NCBI RefSeq assembly: GCF_001458215.1
Contig: NZ_CYTW01000002.1
Coordinates: 124,001 to 188,000, forward strand
Reading direction: 5' to 3'
Length of the DNA stretch: 64,000 nt
DNA from: Shimia thalassica
GTDB taxonomy: Bacteria > Pseudomonadota > Alphaproteobacteria > Rhodobacterales > Rhodobacteraceae
Below, piece after piece: positions 8,875-16,107 of this stretch. Below the pieces are notes generated by a model. The model did no database searches. It had not been told where the DNA came from and worked only from the letters and a program-made list of their open reading frames with translations. Position numbers and translations under genes: made by a program. Within the stretch, counting starts at the first letter, position 1. The number at the start of each line of letters is the position of its first letter.

Positions 8875-9348
8875 ATGTCTGAGGAAGTAACGATGACGGA
8901 CGTTAGCCACGACGAGGGAGCAGCCATGAAAGCCGAGACTTTCCTGCCAGACGACTATCGTCCGGCAGAAGATGAACCATTCATGAATGATCGCCAGATC
9001 GAGTACTTTAGTCGCAAGCTGTACAATTGGAGAGAAGAACTCCTTGAAGGCAGCCGCGATACGATTGAGGGACTTCAGGAAAGCACACGTAACATCCCGG
9101 ATGTTGCCGATCGTGCCTCGGAAGAAACCGATCGTGCGCTCGAACTGCGAACCCGTGATCGCCAGCGCAAGCTGGTCGCCAAAATCGATGCGGCGCTGCG
9201 CCGGATTGACGAAGGTGAATACGGGTATTGCGAAGTAACGGGAGAGCCAATCTCGCTCAAACGTCTGGACGCGCGTCCAATCGCAACCATGAGCCTAGAA
9301 GCACAAGAACGTCACGAGCGCCGTGAAAAGGTCCATCGCGACGACTAA
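8875..9348 (+). CDS. dksA: RNA polymerase-binding protein DksA, one-cysteine type
   Basis: A 157-residue DksA: long coiled-coil region (about 38-105) followed by the C-terminal globular domain. It contains only one cysteine (residue 119, in GYCEVTGEPI); the other three zinc ligands of E. coli DksA are replaced, as known for a functional DksA homologue of Rhodobacter sphaeroides. AAGGGGGG precedes the ATG at 8875. An internal ATG at 8926 (MKAETFLPDDYRPAEDEPFM) with GAGGGAG upstream matches the usual alphaproteobacterial N terminus and may be the true start, giving 140 residues. It mediates ppGpp-linked control of transcription. Confidence 0.9.
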   Translation: MSEEVTMTDVSHDEGAAMKAETFLPDDYRPAEDEPFMNDRQIEYFSRKLYNWREELLEGSRDTIEGLQESTRNIPDVADRASEETDRALELRTRDRQRKLVAKIDAALRRIDEGEYGYCEVTGEPISLKRLDARPIATMSLEAQERHERREKVHRDD

Positions 9349-9372
9349 GTCCGTAAATACGGAATATTTCTG

Positions 9373-9402
9373 AACGCCGGGGCTTTTTCCCCGGCGTTTT
9401 TC
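9373..9402 (+). terminator. rho-independent terminator of dksA
   Basis: Stem AACGCCGGGG / CCCCGGCGTT around a T-rich loop, followed by a run of T. It sits 25 bases after the dksA stop. Confidence 0.85.
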
Positions 9403-9418
9403 GTTTCAAAAGGGTGCC

Positions 9419-10591
9419 ATGAGTCTGGCTGGGAAAAAAATAAAGATTGCGGGCGCTGGCATTGGTGGCCTGACGGCTGCACTCGCATTCGGGGCCCGCG
9501 GTGCCGAGGTGACGGTTCTGGAGCAATCCGAAGCCATCACCGAAGTTGGTGCCGGATTGCAGGTTAGTCCGAACGGGTTTGCCGTGTTGCGGGCGCTGGG
9601 TCTGGAAGACGCGTTTCGGGCCAAAGCCGTACAGGGACAGGCTGTCGAGTTGCGCGATTACCGCCAGAGCAAGCTGGTCTCGCGTCTTGATCTGGGGCTG
9701 CTGCCCGAAGATCAGCCATATTTCTTTATACACCGCGCCGATTTGATTGATTTGCTGGCAGGGGCCGTCCGCGCGGCAGGCATCAAGATTCGCCTTCTGC
9801 AAAAAGTGGACCGAATTGAAGCCACCGAGTCGCCCGTCGTGCATCTGGCCAACGGGGCCGAGACGCGGGCAGATATCGTGATTGGTGCAGATGGTCTGCA
9901 TTCGCGGCTTCGCCCCGAACTTAATGGGGTCTCGGCGCCGTTTTTCACGCGGCAGGTGGCCTGGCGTGCAACCGTGCCGAATACCATGAACCATCCCAAC
10001 GTGGCCCGTGTTCATATGGGGCCACGCCGACATCTGGTCAGCTATCCGCTGCGCCGTGGCGAAATCGTCAATATCGTCGCTGTGCAGGAACGTATGGCTT
10101 GGGCCGAAGAGGGTTGGACCCATACAGATGATCCCGAAAACCTGCGCGCGGCCTTTGAAGGGTTTGGCGGCGAGGCGGACAAACTGCTCAAAGCCGTCGA
10201 TCAAGTGGGGGTTTGGGGCCTGTTTCGTCATCCCGTTGCGCGGGTTTGGCACAAGGGGCATACGGCGCTGTTGGGCGACGCAGCCCACCCGACCTTGCCT
10301 TTTATGGCGCAAGGCGCGGTCATGGCCATGGAAGATGCATGGGTTTTGGCGGACGCTCTGGATAAGACATCCGATATTCCTGAGGGGCTAGCCGCCTATC
10401 AGGCGCGCCGCCACGAAAGGGTGTCCAAAGTCATTCAGACAGCCAATGGCAACGCATGGAAATATCACCTGTCGCTTCCGCCGATGCGGTTTGGGGCGCA
10501 TCTGGGGCTGCGTTTGGTCTCATCACTGGCCCCGAAAAAGCTGCTTCAGCAATTTGACTGGATCTACCGCCACGATGTGACGGCAGAATAG
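9419..10591 (+). CDS. FAD-dependent aromatic-ring monooxygenase (salicylate hydroxylase-like)
   Basis: A 390-residue group A flavoprotein monooxygenase. It has the dinucleotide motif GAGIGGLTAALAFG, the DG motif GADGLHSRLR and the GD motif LLGDAAHPTLPFMAQGA. The last with its FMAQG variant is typical of salicylate and 3-hydroxybenzoate 6-hydroxylase-like enzymes. Such enzymes use NAD(P)H and O2 to hydroxylate aromatic acids. No ring-cleavage or transport genes are adjacent, so the substrate is not fixed; a UbiH-like role is possible but less likely from the GD motif. It follows the dksA terminator and converges with xth. Confidence 0.82.
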   Translation: MSLAGKKIKIAGAGIGGLTAALAFGARGAEVTVLEQSEAITEVGAGLQVSPNGFAVLRALGLEDAFRAKAVQGQAVELRDYRQSKLVSRLDLGLLPEDQPYFFIHRADLIDLLAGAVRAAGIKIRLLQKVDRIEATESPVVHLANGAETRADIVIGADGLHSRLRPELNGVSAPFFTRQVAWRATVPNTMNHPNVARVHMGPRRHLVSYPLRRGEIVNIVAVQERMAWAEEGWTHTDDPENLRAAFEGFGGEADKLLKAVDQVGVWGLFRHPVARVWHKGHTALLGDAAHPTLPFMAQGAVMAMEDAWVLADALDKTSDIPEGLAAYQARRHERVSKVIQTANGNAWKYHLSLPPMRFGAHLGLRLVSSLAPKKLLQQFDWIYRHDVTAE

Positions 10592-10609
10592 ACTGGCTTT
10601 TCCGCGGCC

Positions 10610-11413
10610 TTAAGCTGCGAGATCGACCCAGACCGGCACGTGATCCGATGGCTTTTCGCGACCACGGACCTCTTTATCAATCTGACAGTCTGTCAACAGA
10701 TCCGCGCATTGCGGGCTCAGCAGGAAATGGTCGATGCGAATACCGTCATCCCGATTCCATGCGCCCGCCTGATAGTCCCAGAAGCTATAGTGCCCACCAC
10801 CAAATGTCCGCGCACGGAACGCTTCGGTAAACCCGAGGTTTAGCAGGCGGCGAAACGCGGCACGGCTTTCCGGACGGGCGAGGGCATCTTCTTGCCATGC
10901 TTCGGGGCGGCGCGCATCTTCGTCTTGGGGAATAATGTTATAGTCACCCGCCATCAGGAAGGGTTCTTCCAGCGCCAGCAACTCTTGTGCGCGCTTGTGC
11001 AAGCGTTCCATCCAGCCCAGTTTATAGGCGTATTTTCCGCCCGGCACAGGGGCGCCGTTCTCAAGCTCGACCGGATTGCCATTCGGAAGATAGAGACCAC
11101 ACACCCGCACGGGGATGTCCCCCATGACAGTTGCCTCGATCCAGCGCGCCTGTTCGTCGCTGTCGTCACCCGGAAGGCCCCGCGTGATGTCCTCAAGCGG
11201 TAGCTTTGACAGGATTGCCACTCCGTTAAAGCTTTTCTGGCCATGGGTTTCGACCTGATAGCCGCGCTCTTCAAAGATTTCGCGCGGGAAAGAGTCGTCT
11301 ACGGATTTGATTTCCTGCAGCAAAACGACATCAGCTTCGGCCTCGTCCAGCCATTGTGGCAGGGCCTGAATCCGCGCTTTGATGCCATTGATGTTGAATG
11401 TCGCGACTTTCAT
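10610..11413 (-). CDS. xth: exodeoxyribonuclease III
   Basis: A 267-residue EEP-fold nuclease, normal for ExoIII. Conserved segments are MKVATFNINGIKAR (metal-binding Asn), VVLLQEIKS (catalytic Glu), AGDYNIIPQ, and the C-terminal DDGIRIDHFLLS and SDHVPVWVDL (catalytic Asp-His). The ATG at 11413 is preceded by CAGGAGAG; the frame continues 13 codons further without a better start. It repairs AP sites and 3' blocked ends. Its promoter region is shared with the divergent MFTSGL-repeat gene. Confidence 0.92.
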   Translation of the reverse strand: MKVATFNINGIKARIQALPQWLDEAEADVVLLQEIKSVDDSFPREIFEERGYQVETHGQKSFNGVAILSKLPLEDITRGLPGDDSDEQARWIEATVMGDIPVRVCGLYLPNGNPVELENGAPVPGGKYAYKLGWMERLHKRAQELLALEEPFLMAGDYNIIPQDEDARRPEAWQEDALARPESRAAFRRLLNLGFTEAFRARTFGGGHYSFWDYQAGAWNRDDGIRIDHFLLSPQCADLLTDCQIDKEVRGREKPSDHVPVWVDLAA

Positions 11414-11553
11414 TGGCGGCTCTCCTGTTGGCTCGTGACCTGTATCCCGCACCGCGCGGACCCATGCAAGAGGTCAATCGGCACCGGCGCGATAGGAAGA
11501 ATCGCATCCAGTCGAAAGGAATCGGGGGCTCTGATTCCCGGTTTTTGGCGCCT

Positions 11554-11588
11554 TGCACGCTCTTACTTGTGCACAATTTTAGCGTGCA
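11554..11588. promoter_or_regulatory. nested inverted repeats, candidate operator
   Basis: Outer arms TGCACGCT and AGCGTGCA (8 bp each) enclose the 10-bp perfect palindrome TTGTGCACAA; the two centres differ by half a base pair. This looks like a dimeric regulator site, lying 140-174 bases above the xth start and 224-258 above the repeat-gene start. Confidence 0.45.
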
Positions 11589-11594
11589 TGATCG

Positions 11595-11638
11595 AAATGT
11601 GGCTTAAATGTGGCCTAAATGTGGCGGAAAAATGGCGA
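11595..11638 (+). repeat. four 11-bp direct repeats, candidate activator array
   Basis: Consecutive units AAATGTGGCTT, AAATGTGGCCT, AAATGTGGCGG and a weaker AAAAATGGCGA, exactly 11 bp apart. Direct repeats at 11-bp spacing are the usual layout for OmpR/PhoB-type response regulators. The array ends 10 bp before TATATT at 11649, a position suited to activation of a promoter for the repeat gene. No regulator is encoded nearby. Confidence 0.55.
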
Positions 11639-11733
11639 AATTTTTTCCTATATTAAATTATTTAAAATCAATTTGTTAGGCGGCTTTTGCGCTGAGATTT
11701 TGAGTGTGCGGAACAGCGCTAAGGGGAAAAACT

Positions 11734-11745
11734 GTTTTGCAAAAC
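11734..11745. promoter_or_regulatory. palindrome GTTTTGCAAAAC
   Basis: A perfect 12-bp palindrome 66 bases before the repeat-gene ATG. It contains TTTGCAAA, the core motif reported for PccR/ScfR-type short-chain acyl regulators of Rhodobacteraceae; only one copy is present, so the assignment is tentative. Confidence 0.35.
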
Positions 11746-11811
11746 CCGTTTAACGTGCAAGCCTGATGGTGCTCAAAACTTCTAACGAAACTTCACTGGA
11801 GGGTTTCCCAA

Positions 11812-12375
11812 ATGCTCGCTCAAAAATCTGCCCAAATGGTTAACGAAACGTTTGCGAACCGTACGATGCAACGCTCAACAAGCAGTCTGCATGACGGCAT
11901 GAATACTGAAATGTTTACGTCAGGTCTGTCACCGGACATGGCGTCGGACGCGTTGAGTGGTGGCGGTGCCGAGATGTTCACATCCGGCCTTGTGCACATG
12001 TTTACCAGTGGCCTTGCCCCAACCGGTTCGGCGCAAGCTGCCTCGGGTGAAGGCTTGGAAATGTTTACTTCAGGTCTGTCTGCCAGCGGAACCTCCCTCG
12101 AAAACGGGGATGCGACCGAGATGTTCACCAGTGGCCTTGTTCAAATGTTCACCTCGGGTCTTGCCCCACAGGCAAATGCTAATGCTGTTTCAGGCGAAGG
12201 TGTCGAAATGTTTACGTCGGGCCTGTCTGCTTCCGGAACATCTGCCGAGGTCGGGGACGCCGCGGAAATGTTCACTTCGGGTCTGGTGCACATGTTCACC
12301 AGCGGTCTGGCACAGCAGTCGGGTGCAAAAGCCCAGGCTGGCGAGGGTGCCGAATTGTTCACCTCGGGCCTTTAA
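11812..12375 (+). CDS. MFTSGL hexapeptide-repeat protein
   Basis: A 187-residue low-complexity protein. After a 33-residue N-terminal segment without repeats there are ten copies of MFTSGL, at residues 34, 55, 63, 84, 104, 112, 133, 153, 161 and 182; the last is LFTSGL and forms the extreme C terminus. From residue 55 they form a 49-residue superrepeat, three motifs per unit (spacings 8, 21 and 20), linked by Gly/Ser/Ala/Glu-rich segments such as SGEG and SASGTS. There is no Cys, Trp, Tyr, signal peptide or membrane span. CTGGAGGG precedes the ATG. The architecture recalls multi-core peptide precursors or repetitive surface proteins. I cannot assign a function; it may belong to a Rhodobacteraceae-only DUF family. 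Confidence 0.85.
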   Translation: MLAQKSAQMVNETFANRTMQRSTSSLHDGMNTEMFTSGLSPDMASDALSGGGAEMFTSGLVHMFTSGLAPTGSAQAASGEGLEMFTSGLSASGTSLENGDATEMFTSGLVQMFTSGLAPQANANAVSGEGVEMFTSGLSASGTSAEVGDAAEMFTSGLVHMFTSGLAQQSGAKAQAGEGAELFTSGL

Positions 12376-12394
12376 TACCAAACCATTGACAAGA

Positions 12395-12424
12395 GAGGGG
12401 CGCTGGACGGCGCCCCCTCATTTT
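12395..12424 (+). terminator. hairpin with T-tract between the repeat gene and the next gene
   Basis: GAGGGGCGC (12395-12403) pairs with GCGCCCCCTC (12410-12419, one bulged C), followed by ATTTT. It lies 20 bases after the repeat-gene stop and 13 bases before the next ATG. It probably acts as an attenuator that makes the repeat-gene mRNA more abundant than the downstream message. Confidence 0.7.
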
Positions 12425-12436
12425 AGGGAGACCGAC

Positions 12437-13510
12437 ATGACCAACGTTGTACGCCTTGACGTCCCGCCCCGCCAGCTGCCGCAGGCAGACCGCAATGCTG
12501 CCTTGATGCAAAGCTTTGCCAAACATCGCCGTTTTGGAGACGATGTTTTCTGGCTCAAGGAAAATGCCGAACTTCTGAACATTCTGGAGTGCACAGGCAG
12601 CACCGTGTCAGACCAGGGACTCGCTTGTTATCAGGGCTTTTATGACAAGGTCGAAAAGCGGTTGCAGTTTTTCCCTCAGTATTACCGGTTCTTGCTGTCT
12701 ATCTGTCTGGACCTTGAAGATCTCGGAATGACAGGTGACAAAGGGTACGGGTTGGTAAATTGGGTGTCACAACAAGGGTTTGCCCACGCCGAGCTGTCCG
12801 ATCTTCAACGTATGGAAGCCCGCCGCCTTATGGCGCGCAGAGGCGTGGACCCCCTGTCGGATGATCTGGGGCTCGAAGACCGGATGCGGGCGTTTATCGC
12901 ACGATCGGCAACCTTTGCGATGCCCAACAAAAAGGCAGCTTACGAGTTGACGCATGCCGTGTTCTATCTGTCCGAATATGGACGAAAAGATCCCATGCTG
13001 GATGCCGAGACGCGCACCTCTCTCGAATTCACCGGACTGCTGGCCTTTCTTGAACAGAACGCTGACCTGTTGGCAGAGGTTTGCATCGCCATGCAGTATG
13101 GCGGGTTTGAAGTGCCCAATGTTTGGGCGCGGTGGCTTGAACGCCATACACATCTGTTTGAAGTGGAAACCGGCGGTCAAACCACCCCTCAGGATGACTA
13201 TCATGAATTTTTGGTCTGCAACTGGCTGATGGCAGACAGCGGACAGGTGGCGTTTTCCAAACCCGTTGCCGGAGAGCGCATGGCCTTTTTCCGTCCGGAT
13301 GGCGGGACCGGCCCGTTGCGTGAACTGTCGGAATGCATGTTCCGGATGGATGATCGCAGTGATGACTGGGAGGCGATGCGCCCCGTTGTGCTGGACAGTC
13401 TTTCCGAGGACGCCCAAGCGGTTCTGTCATGGGCGGAAACATCGTCGGACAAATTCAGCGCCTTTTTCCAAGGGTTTGCACGCACCGGTGCAGCCGAACT
13501 GGCGATGTGA
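12437..13510 (+). CDS. uncharacterised 357-aa protein linked to the MFTSGL gene
   Basis: A 357-residue soluble-looking protein starting at the ATG with TAGGGAG upstream. It is mostly helical and aromatic-rich, with no signal peptide or membrane span. Segments that look structurally or catalytically important are LTHAVFYLSEYG (171-182), DDYHEFLVCNWLMAD (253-267, with His256 and Cys261) and cysteines at about 52, 64, 90, 216 and 300. I recognise no characterised domain, and no radical-SAM, YcaO or LanM motif. It lies between the repeat gene and a DMT transporter (10 bases to the next ATG), so it could process or bind the repeat protein; that is inference from position only. Confidence 0.75.
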   Translation: MTNVVRLDVPPRQLPQADRNAALMQSFAKHRRFGDDVFWLKENAELLNILECTGSTVSDQGLACYQGFYDKVEKRLQFFPQYYRFLLSICLDLEDLGMTGDKGYGLVNWVSQQGFAHAELSDLQRMEARRLMARRGVDPLSDDLGLEDRMRAFIARSATFAMPNKKAAYELTHAVFYLSEYGRKDPMLDAETRTSLEFTGLLAFLEQNADLLAEVCIAMQYGGFEVPNVWARWLERHTHLFEVETGGQTTPQDDYHEFLVCNWLMADSGQVAFSKPVAGERMAFFRPDGGTGPLRELSECMFRMDDRSDDWEAMRPVVLDSLSEDAQAVLSWAETSSDKFSAFFQGFARTGAAELAM

Positions 13511-13520
13511 GGGCAAGGGC

Positions 13521-14453
13521 ATGAAGAACGCGGCGCTCGCTGGAACCGGTCTCGTGGTTTTGTATACGTTGATGATTTCGTCGGCGGATGCGATTACCAA
13601 ATTCATCGCCAAAGGCTATGCTGCGCCACAGATGTTTGCCGTTTCCGGTTTGATTGTCGCGGTTCTTTCCTTGGGGACGGCCCGCCTTCGGTCACAAAAA
13701 CAAAGTCTGCGCACAACTTGCCCCCGCGCGATGGCACTGCGGGTCTGTCTGACGGTGATCGGCTCTGTTGCCTTTTTCTATGCATTCCGCTTGCTGCCAT
13801 TTGCCGAAGTCTTTGTTTTCATCGGTATGGTTCCTTTGTTTGCCGGTTTGTTTTCTGGCCTCGTTTTACAAGAGCACGTCCGCCCCATGGCGTGGGCGGC
13901 GCTTGGGGCAGGGTTTGTCGGGGTGCTGTGTCTGTTTCCGCAAGGCATCGCTTCGGTCACACCTGGTCACATCATTGCTCTTGTTGCCTGCTTTTGCGGA
14001 ACTCTTTCCATGATCATCGCGCGCTATATCGGGCGCTATGAAACCAACGCTCTGGCACAGGTTTTTTATCCTAACCTGTCTCTTGGCGTTGTTATGGCGG
14101 CGGCCCTGCCTTTTGTTTATCAGGCAATGCCACTCACAGACTTGCTTTGGGTCGCCGCCTATGGGGGAGTTTTGTTCGTGGCGCGATGGTTGCTGGTGGT
14201 GTCCTTGCGCTTGCTGGCCGCCTATGCGGTGACACCTTTGATGAACCTGCAATTTGTGTGGATGGTTGTTTTGGGTGCGGTGTTTTTCGGAGAGATGCCG
14301 GAAGGAAACATCTATCTCGGCGTGGCCATCGTGATCAGCTCAGGCATCTTTCTGGTCTATGACCAGATGGCACCAGAAAGGGTGCGCACGAACTGGTTGG
14401 CGCGCGCACAAAGCCGTCTGGATCTACGGCACAGAAAAACAAAGGAAATCTAA
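13521..14453 (+). CDS. EamA/DMT superfamily transporter
   Basis: A 310-residue membrane protein with about ten hydrophobic segments in two EamA halves, the standard DMT layout. I chose the ATG at 13521, ten bases after the previous stop; the open frame extends upstream inside that gene. The first span begins LAGTGLVVLYTLMISSADAITK. DMT proteins export or exchange metabolites and amino acids; the substrate cannot be predicted. It is probably co-transcribed with the 357-aa gene, which makes it a candidate exporter for that cassette, or simply a neighbour. Confidence 0.83.
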   Translation: MKNAALAGTGLVVLYTLMISSADAITKFIAKGYAAPQMFAVSGLIVAVLSLGTARLRSQKQSLRTTCPRAMALRVCLTVIGSVAFFYAFRLLPFAEVFVFIGMVPLFAGLFSGLVLQEHVRPMAWAALGAGFVGVLCLFPQGIASVTPGHIIALVACFCGTLSMIIARYIGRYETNALAQVFYPNLSLGVVMAAALPFVYQAMPLTDLLWVAAYGGVLFVARWLLVVSLRLLAAYAVTPLMNLQFVWMVVLGAVFFGEMPEGNIYLGVAIVISSGIFLVYDQMAPERVRTNWLARAQSRLDLRHRKTKEI

Positions 14454-14464
14454 GCGATATCCGC

Positions 14465-14788
14465 TTACATCGAAAAGCTTGTTCCACACCCGCAAGAGCT
14501 TGTGGCGTTGGGATTTTCGATCACGAAGCGTGCCCCGATCAGTTCTTCGGTAAAGTCGATCACGGCATTGGCCAAAAACGGCAGCGAGATCGCGTCGACC
14601 ACAACCTTTTCACCGCCACCTTCCAATACGACGTCATCGTCGTTTGGAGCATCGAGTTTTATCTCGTATTGAAACCCCGAACATCCGCCGCCTTCGACAG
14701 CGATCCGCAGGGCCTGGCCCTGCGAGGCGGCTCCGATTTCGGCTAACCGTTCGTAGGCCCGTTCGGTAACTTTCGGTGGCAGCTGCAT
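14465..14788 (-). CDS. erpA: iron-sulfur cluster insertion protein, ErpA/IscA type
   Basis: A 107-residue A-type carrier. The three conserved cysteines are in GGGCSGFQY (about residue 36) and SSCGCG near the C terminus (about 100 and 102). The ATG at 14788 has AGGAGTGACAAA upstream; the frame extends further only by unsupported sequence. It receives Fe-S clusters and passes them to apoproteins. It is convergent with the DMT gene and divergent from dgt (102-bp gap). Assignment as ErpA rather than IscA rests on standing alone, away from isc genes. Confidence 0.87.
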   Translation of the reverse strand: MQLPPKVTERAYERLAEIGAASQGQALRIAVEGGGCSGFQYEIKLDAPNDDDVVLEGGGEKVVVDAISLPFLANAVIDFTEELIGARFVIENPNATSSCGCGTSFSM

Positions 14789-14890
14789 TTTGTCACTCCT
14801 GACAAGGGGTTCACGCTTATTTCGCCGGTTCTTTTCCGGTTCATATGTGCAATATAGAAACCATAAGGACAGGCCACAAGGACCAGCATT

Positions 14891-16048
14891 ATGCGAGCGC
14901 CATATGCATCCGATCCTGCCACCGCCCGGGGACGGCGTGTGCCAGAAGAGGAAAGCTCGTTTCGAACTTGTTTTCAACGGGATCGGGACCGTATTATCCA
15001 TGCCAGCGCTTTTCGCCGGCTAAAACATAAAACTCAGGTTTTTGTAGAACATGAGGGCGATTATTTTCGCACACGCCTGACGCACTCGATCGAAGTGGCG
15101 CAGGTGGCCCGCACAATTTCCGGTGCGCTGGGCCTTGATTATTCACTGACCGAGGCCGTCGCATTGGCCCATGATCTCGGCCATACGCCCTTTGGCCACA
15201 CGGGCGAAGATGCCCTGAACGAGTTGATGCAGCCCTATGGCGGGTTCGATCACAATGCGCAGGCGGTCAAGATCGTTACATCGTTGGAACGGCACTATGC
15301 CGAGTTCGATGGTTTGAACCTCACGTGGGAATGTCTTGAAGGGATCGCAAAGCATAATGGACCGGTCACGGGGGACTTGCCCTTTGCCCTGTCCGAATAC
15401 AACGCTGTGCATGATCTCGAGTTGCACACCTATGCCAGCGCCGAAGCGCAGGTCGCGGCATTGGCGGATGATATTGCCTATAACAATCATGATTTGTTGG
15501 ACGGGCTACGCGCAGGCCTGTTTAGCGAAGAGGAAATCTCTGACCTGCCGATTGTGTCTGGGGCCTTTGCGCAGGTTGATAGGACTTATCCCAATCTCGA
15601 CAAGGTGCGGCGGCGCCACGAGGCGTTGCGGCGCGTTTTTGGCGTCATGGTCGGCGATGTGATCGAAACATCGCGCGCCTTGATCGAGGCAAGTGGCGCA
15701 AGCAGCGTCGAAGAAATCCGTGCCAATGGCGCCCCGGTGATCCAGTTTACACCCGAACTCTGGTCCGATCTTCGCCAGATCCGCGAGTTTCTGTTCAAAC
15801 GCATGTACCGAGCGCCGGTGGTCATGGTGAAACGCGCCGAAGTCACACAGGTGGTCAAGAACCTGTTTCCTGCGTTTATGAATGACCGGTCCCTGTTGCC
15901 GGCGAACTGGCGTACCGAAATTGACAATGCACAGGATGAAACCGCTTTGGCCCGGATTGTGTCGGATTACATCGCGGGGATGACGGATCGTTTTGCCCTG
16001 CAGGAACACGAACGGTTGTTTGGAACCTACAAGGGCAGGGCCGTGTGA
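14891..16048 (+). CDS. dgt: deoxyguanosinetriphosphate triphosphohydrolase-like protein
   Basis: A 385-residue HD-domain enzyme. It has FRRLKHKTQVF, the first metal His in RTRLTHSIEVAQVAR, the HD motif LAHDLGHTPFGHTGED and the later Asp in ADDIAYNNHD. dGTPases hydrolyse dGTP to deoxyguanosine and triphosphate; the short alphaproteobacterial form is usually called dGTPase-like type 2. The start ATG lies just after CACAAGGACCAGC. It is followed by argS after 59 bases, an order that I recall from Rhodobacteraceae. Confidence 0.88.
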   Translation: MRAPYASDPATARGRRVPEEESSFRTCFQRDRDRIIHASAFRRLKHKTQVFVEHEGDYFRTRLTHSIEVAQVARTISGALGLDYSLTEAVALAHDLGHTPFGHTGEDALNELMQPYGGFDHNAQAVKIVTSLERHYAEFDGLNLTWECLEGIAKHNGPVTGDLPFALSEYNAVHDLELHTYASAEAQVAALADDIAYNNHDLLDGLRAGLFSEEEISDLPIVSGAFAQVDRTYPNLDKVRRRHEALRRVFGVMVGDVIETSRALIEASGASSVEEIRANGAPVIQFTPELWSDLRQIREFLFKRMYRAPVVMVKRAEVTQVVKNLFPAFMNDRSLLPANWRTEIDNAQDETALARIVSDYIAGMTDRFALQEHERLFGTYKGRAV

Positions 16049-16107
16049 TCGGTTGACCTGACCGCCAGCAATGGTAAACCCCGTCCAAACCATCAAGGAC
16101 GGCTCAG

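Larger units (their letters stand above)
11414..11811. other. 398-bp regulatory region upstream of the MFTSGL-repeat gene
   Basis: No gene is supported here. Going from xth to the repeat gene, it contains an inverted repeat TGCACGCT/AGCGTGCA (11554-11561 and 11581-11588) around the palindrome TTGTGCACAA (11567-11576), four 11-bp direct repeats (11595-11638), an AT-rich segment with TATATT at 11649, and the palindrome GTTTTGCAAAAC (11734-11745). This density of ordered sites is unusual in the window and suggests regulated expression of the repeat gene. CTGGAGGG provides its ribosome binding site. Confidence 0.6.

Noticed and set aside
9257-10312. 351-codon open frame on the minus strand
   Set aside because: It is antisense to the flavin monooxygenase, whose motifs are certain; the translation has no recognisable motif, is rich in His/Cys/Arg and is a high-GC shadow.
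11911-12375. Possible CRISPR or DNA satellite, because of regular repeats
   Set aside because: The repeat is conserved as peptide, not as DNA; copies differ in most third positions and the frame is intact throughout.
11957-12436. N-terminal extension of the 357-aa protein inside the repeat gene
   Set aside because: The frame is open only as a shadow of the repeat gene; the ATG at 12437 has TAGGGAG and follows the hairpin.
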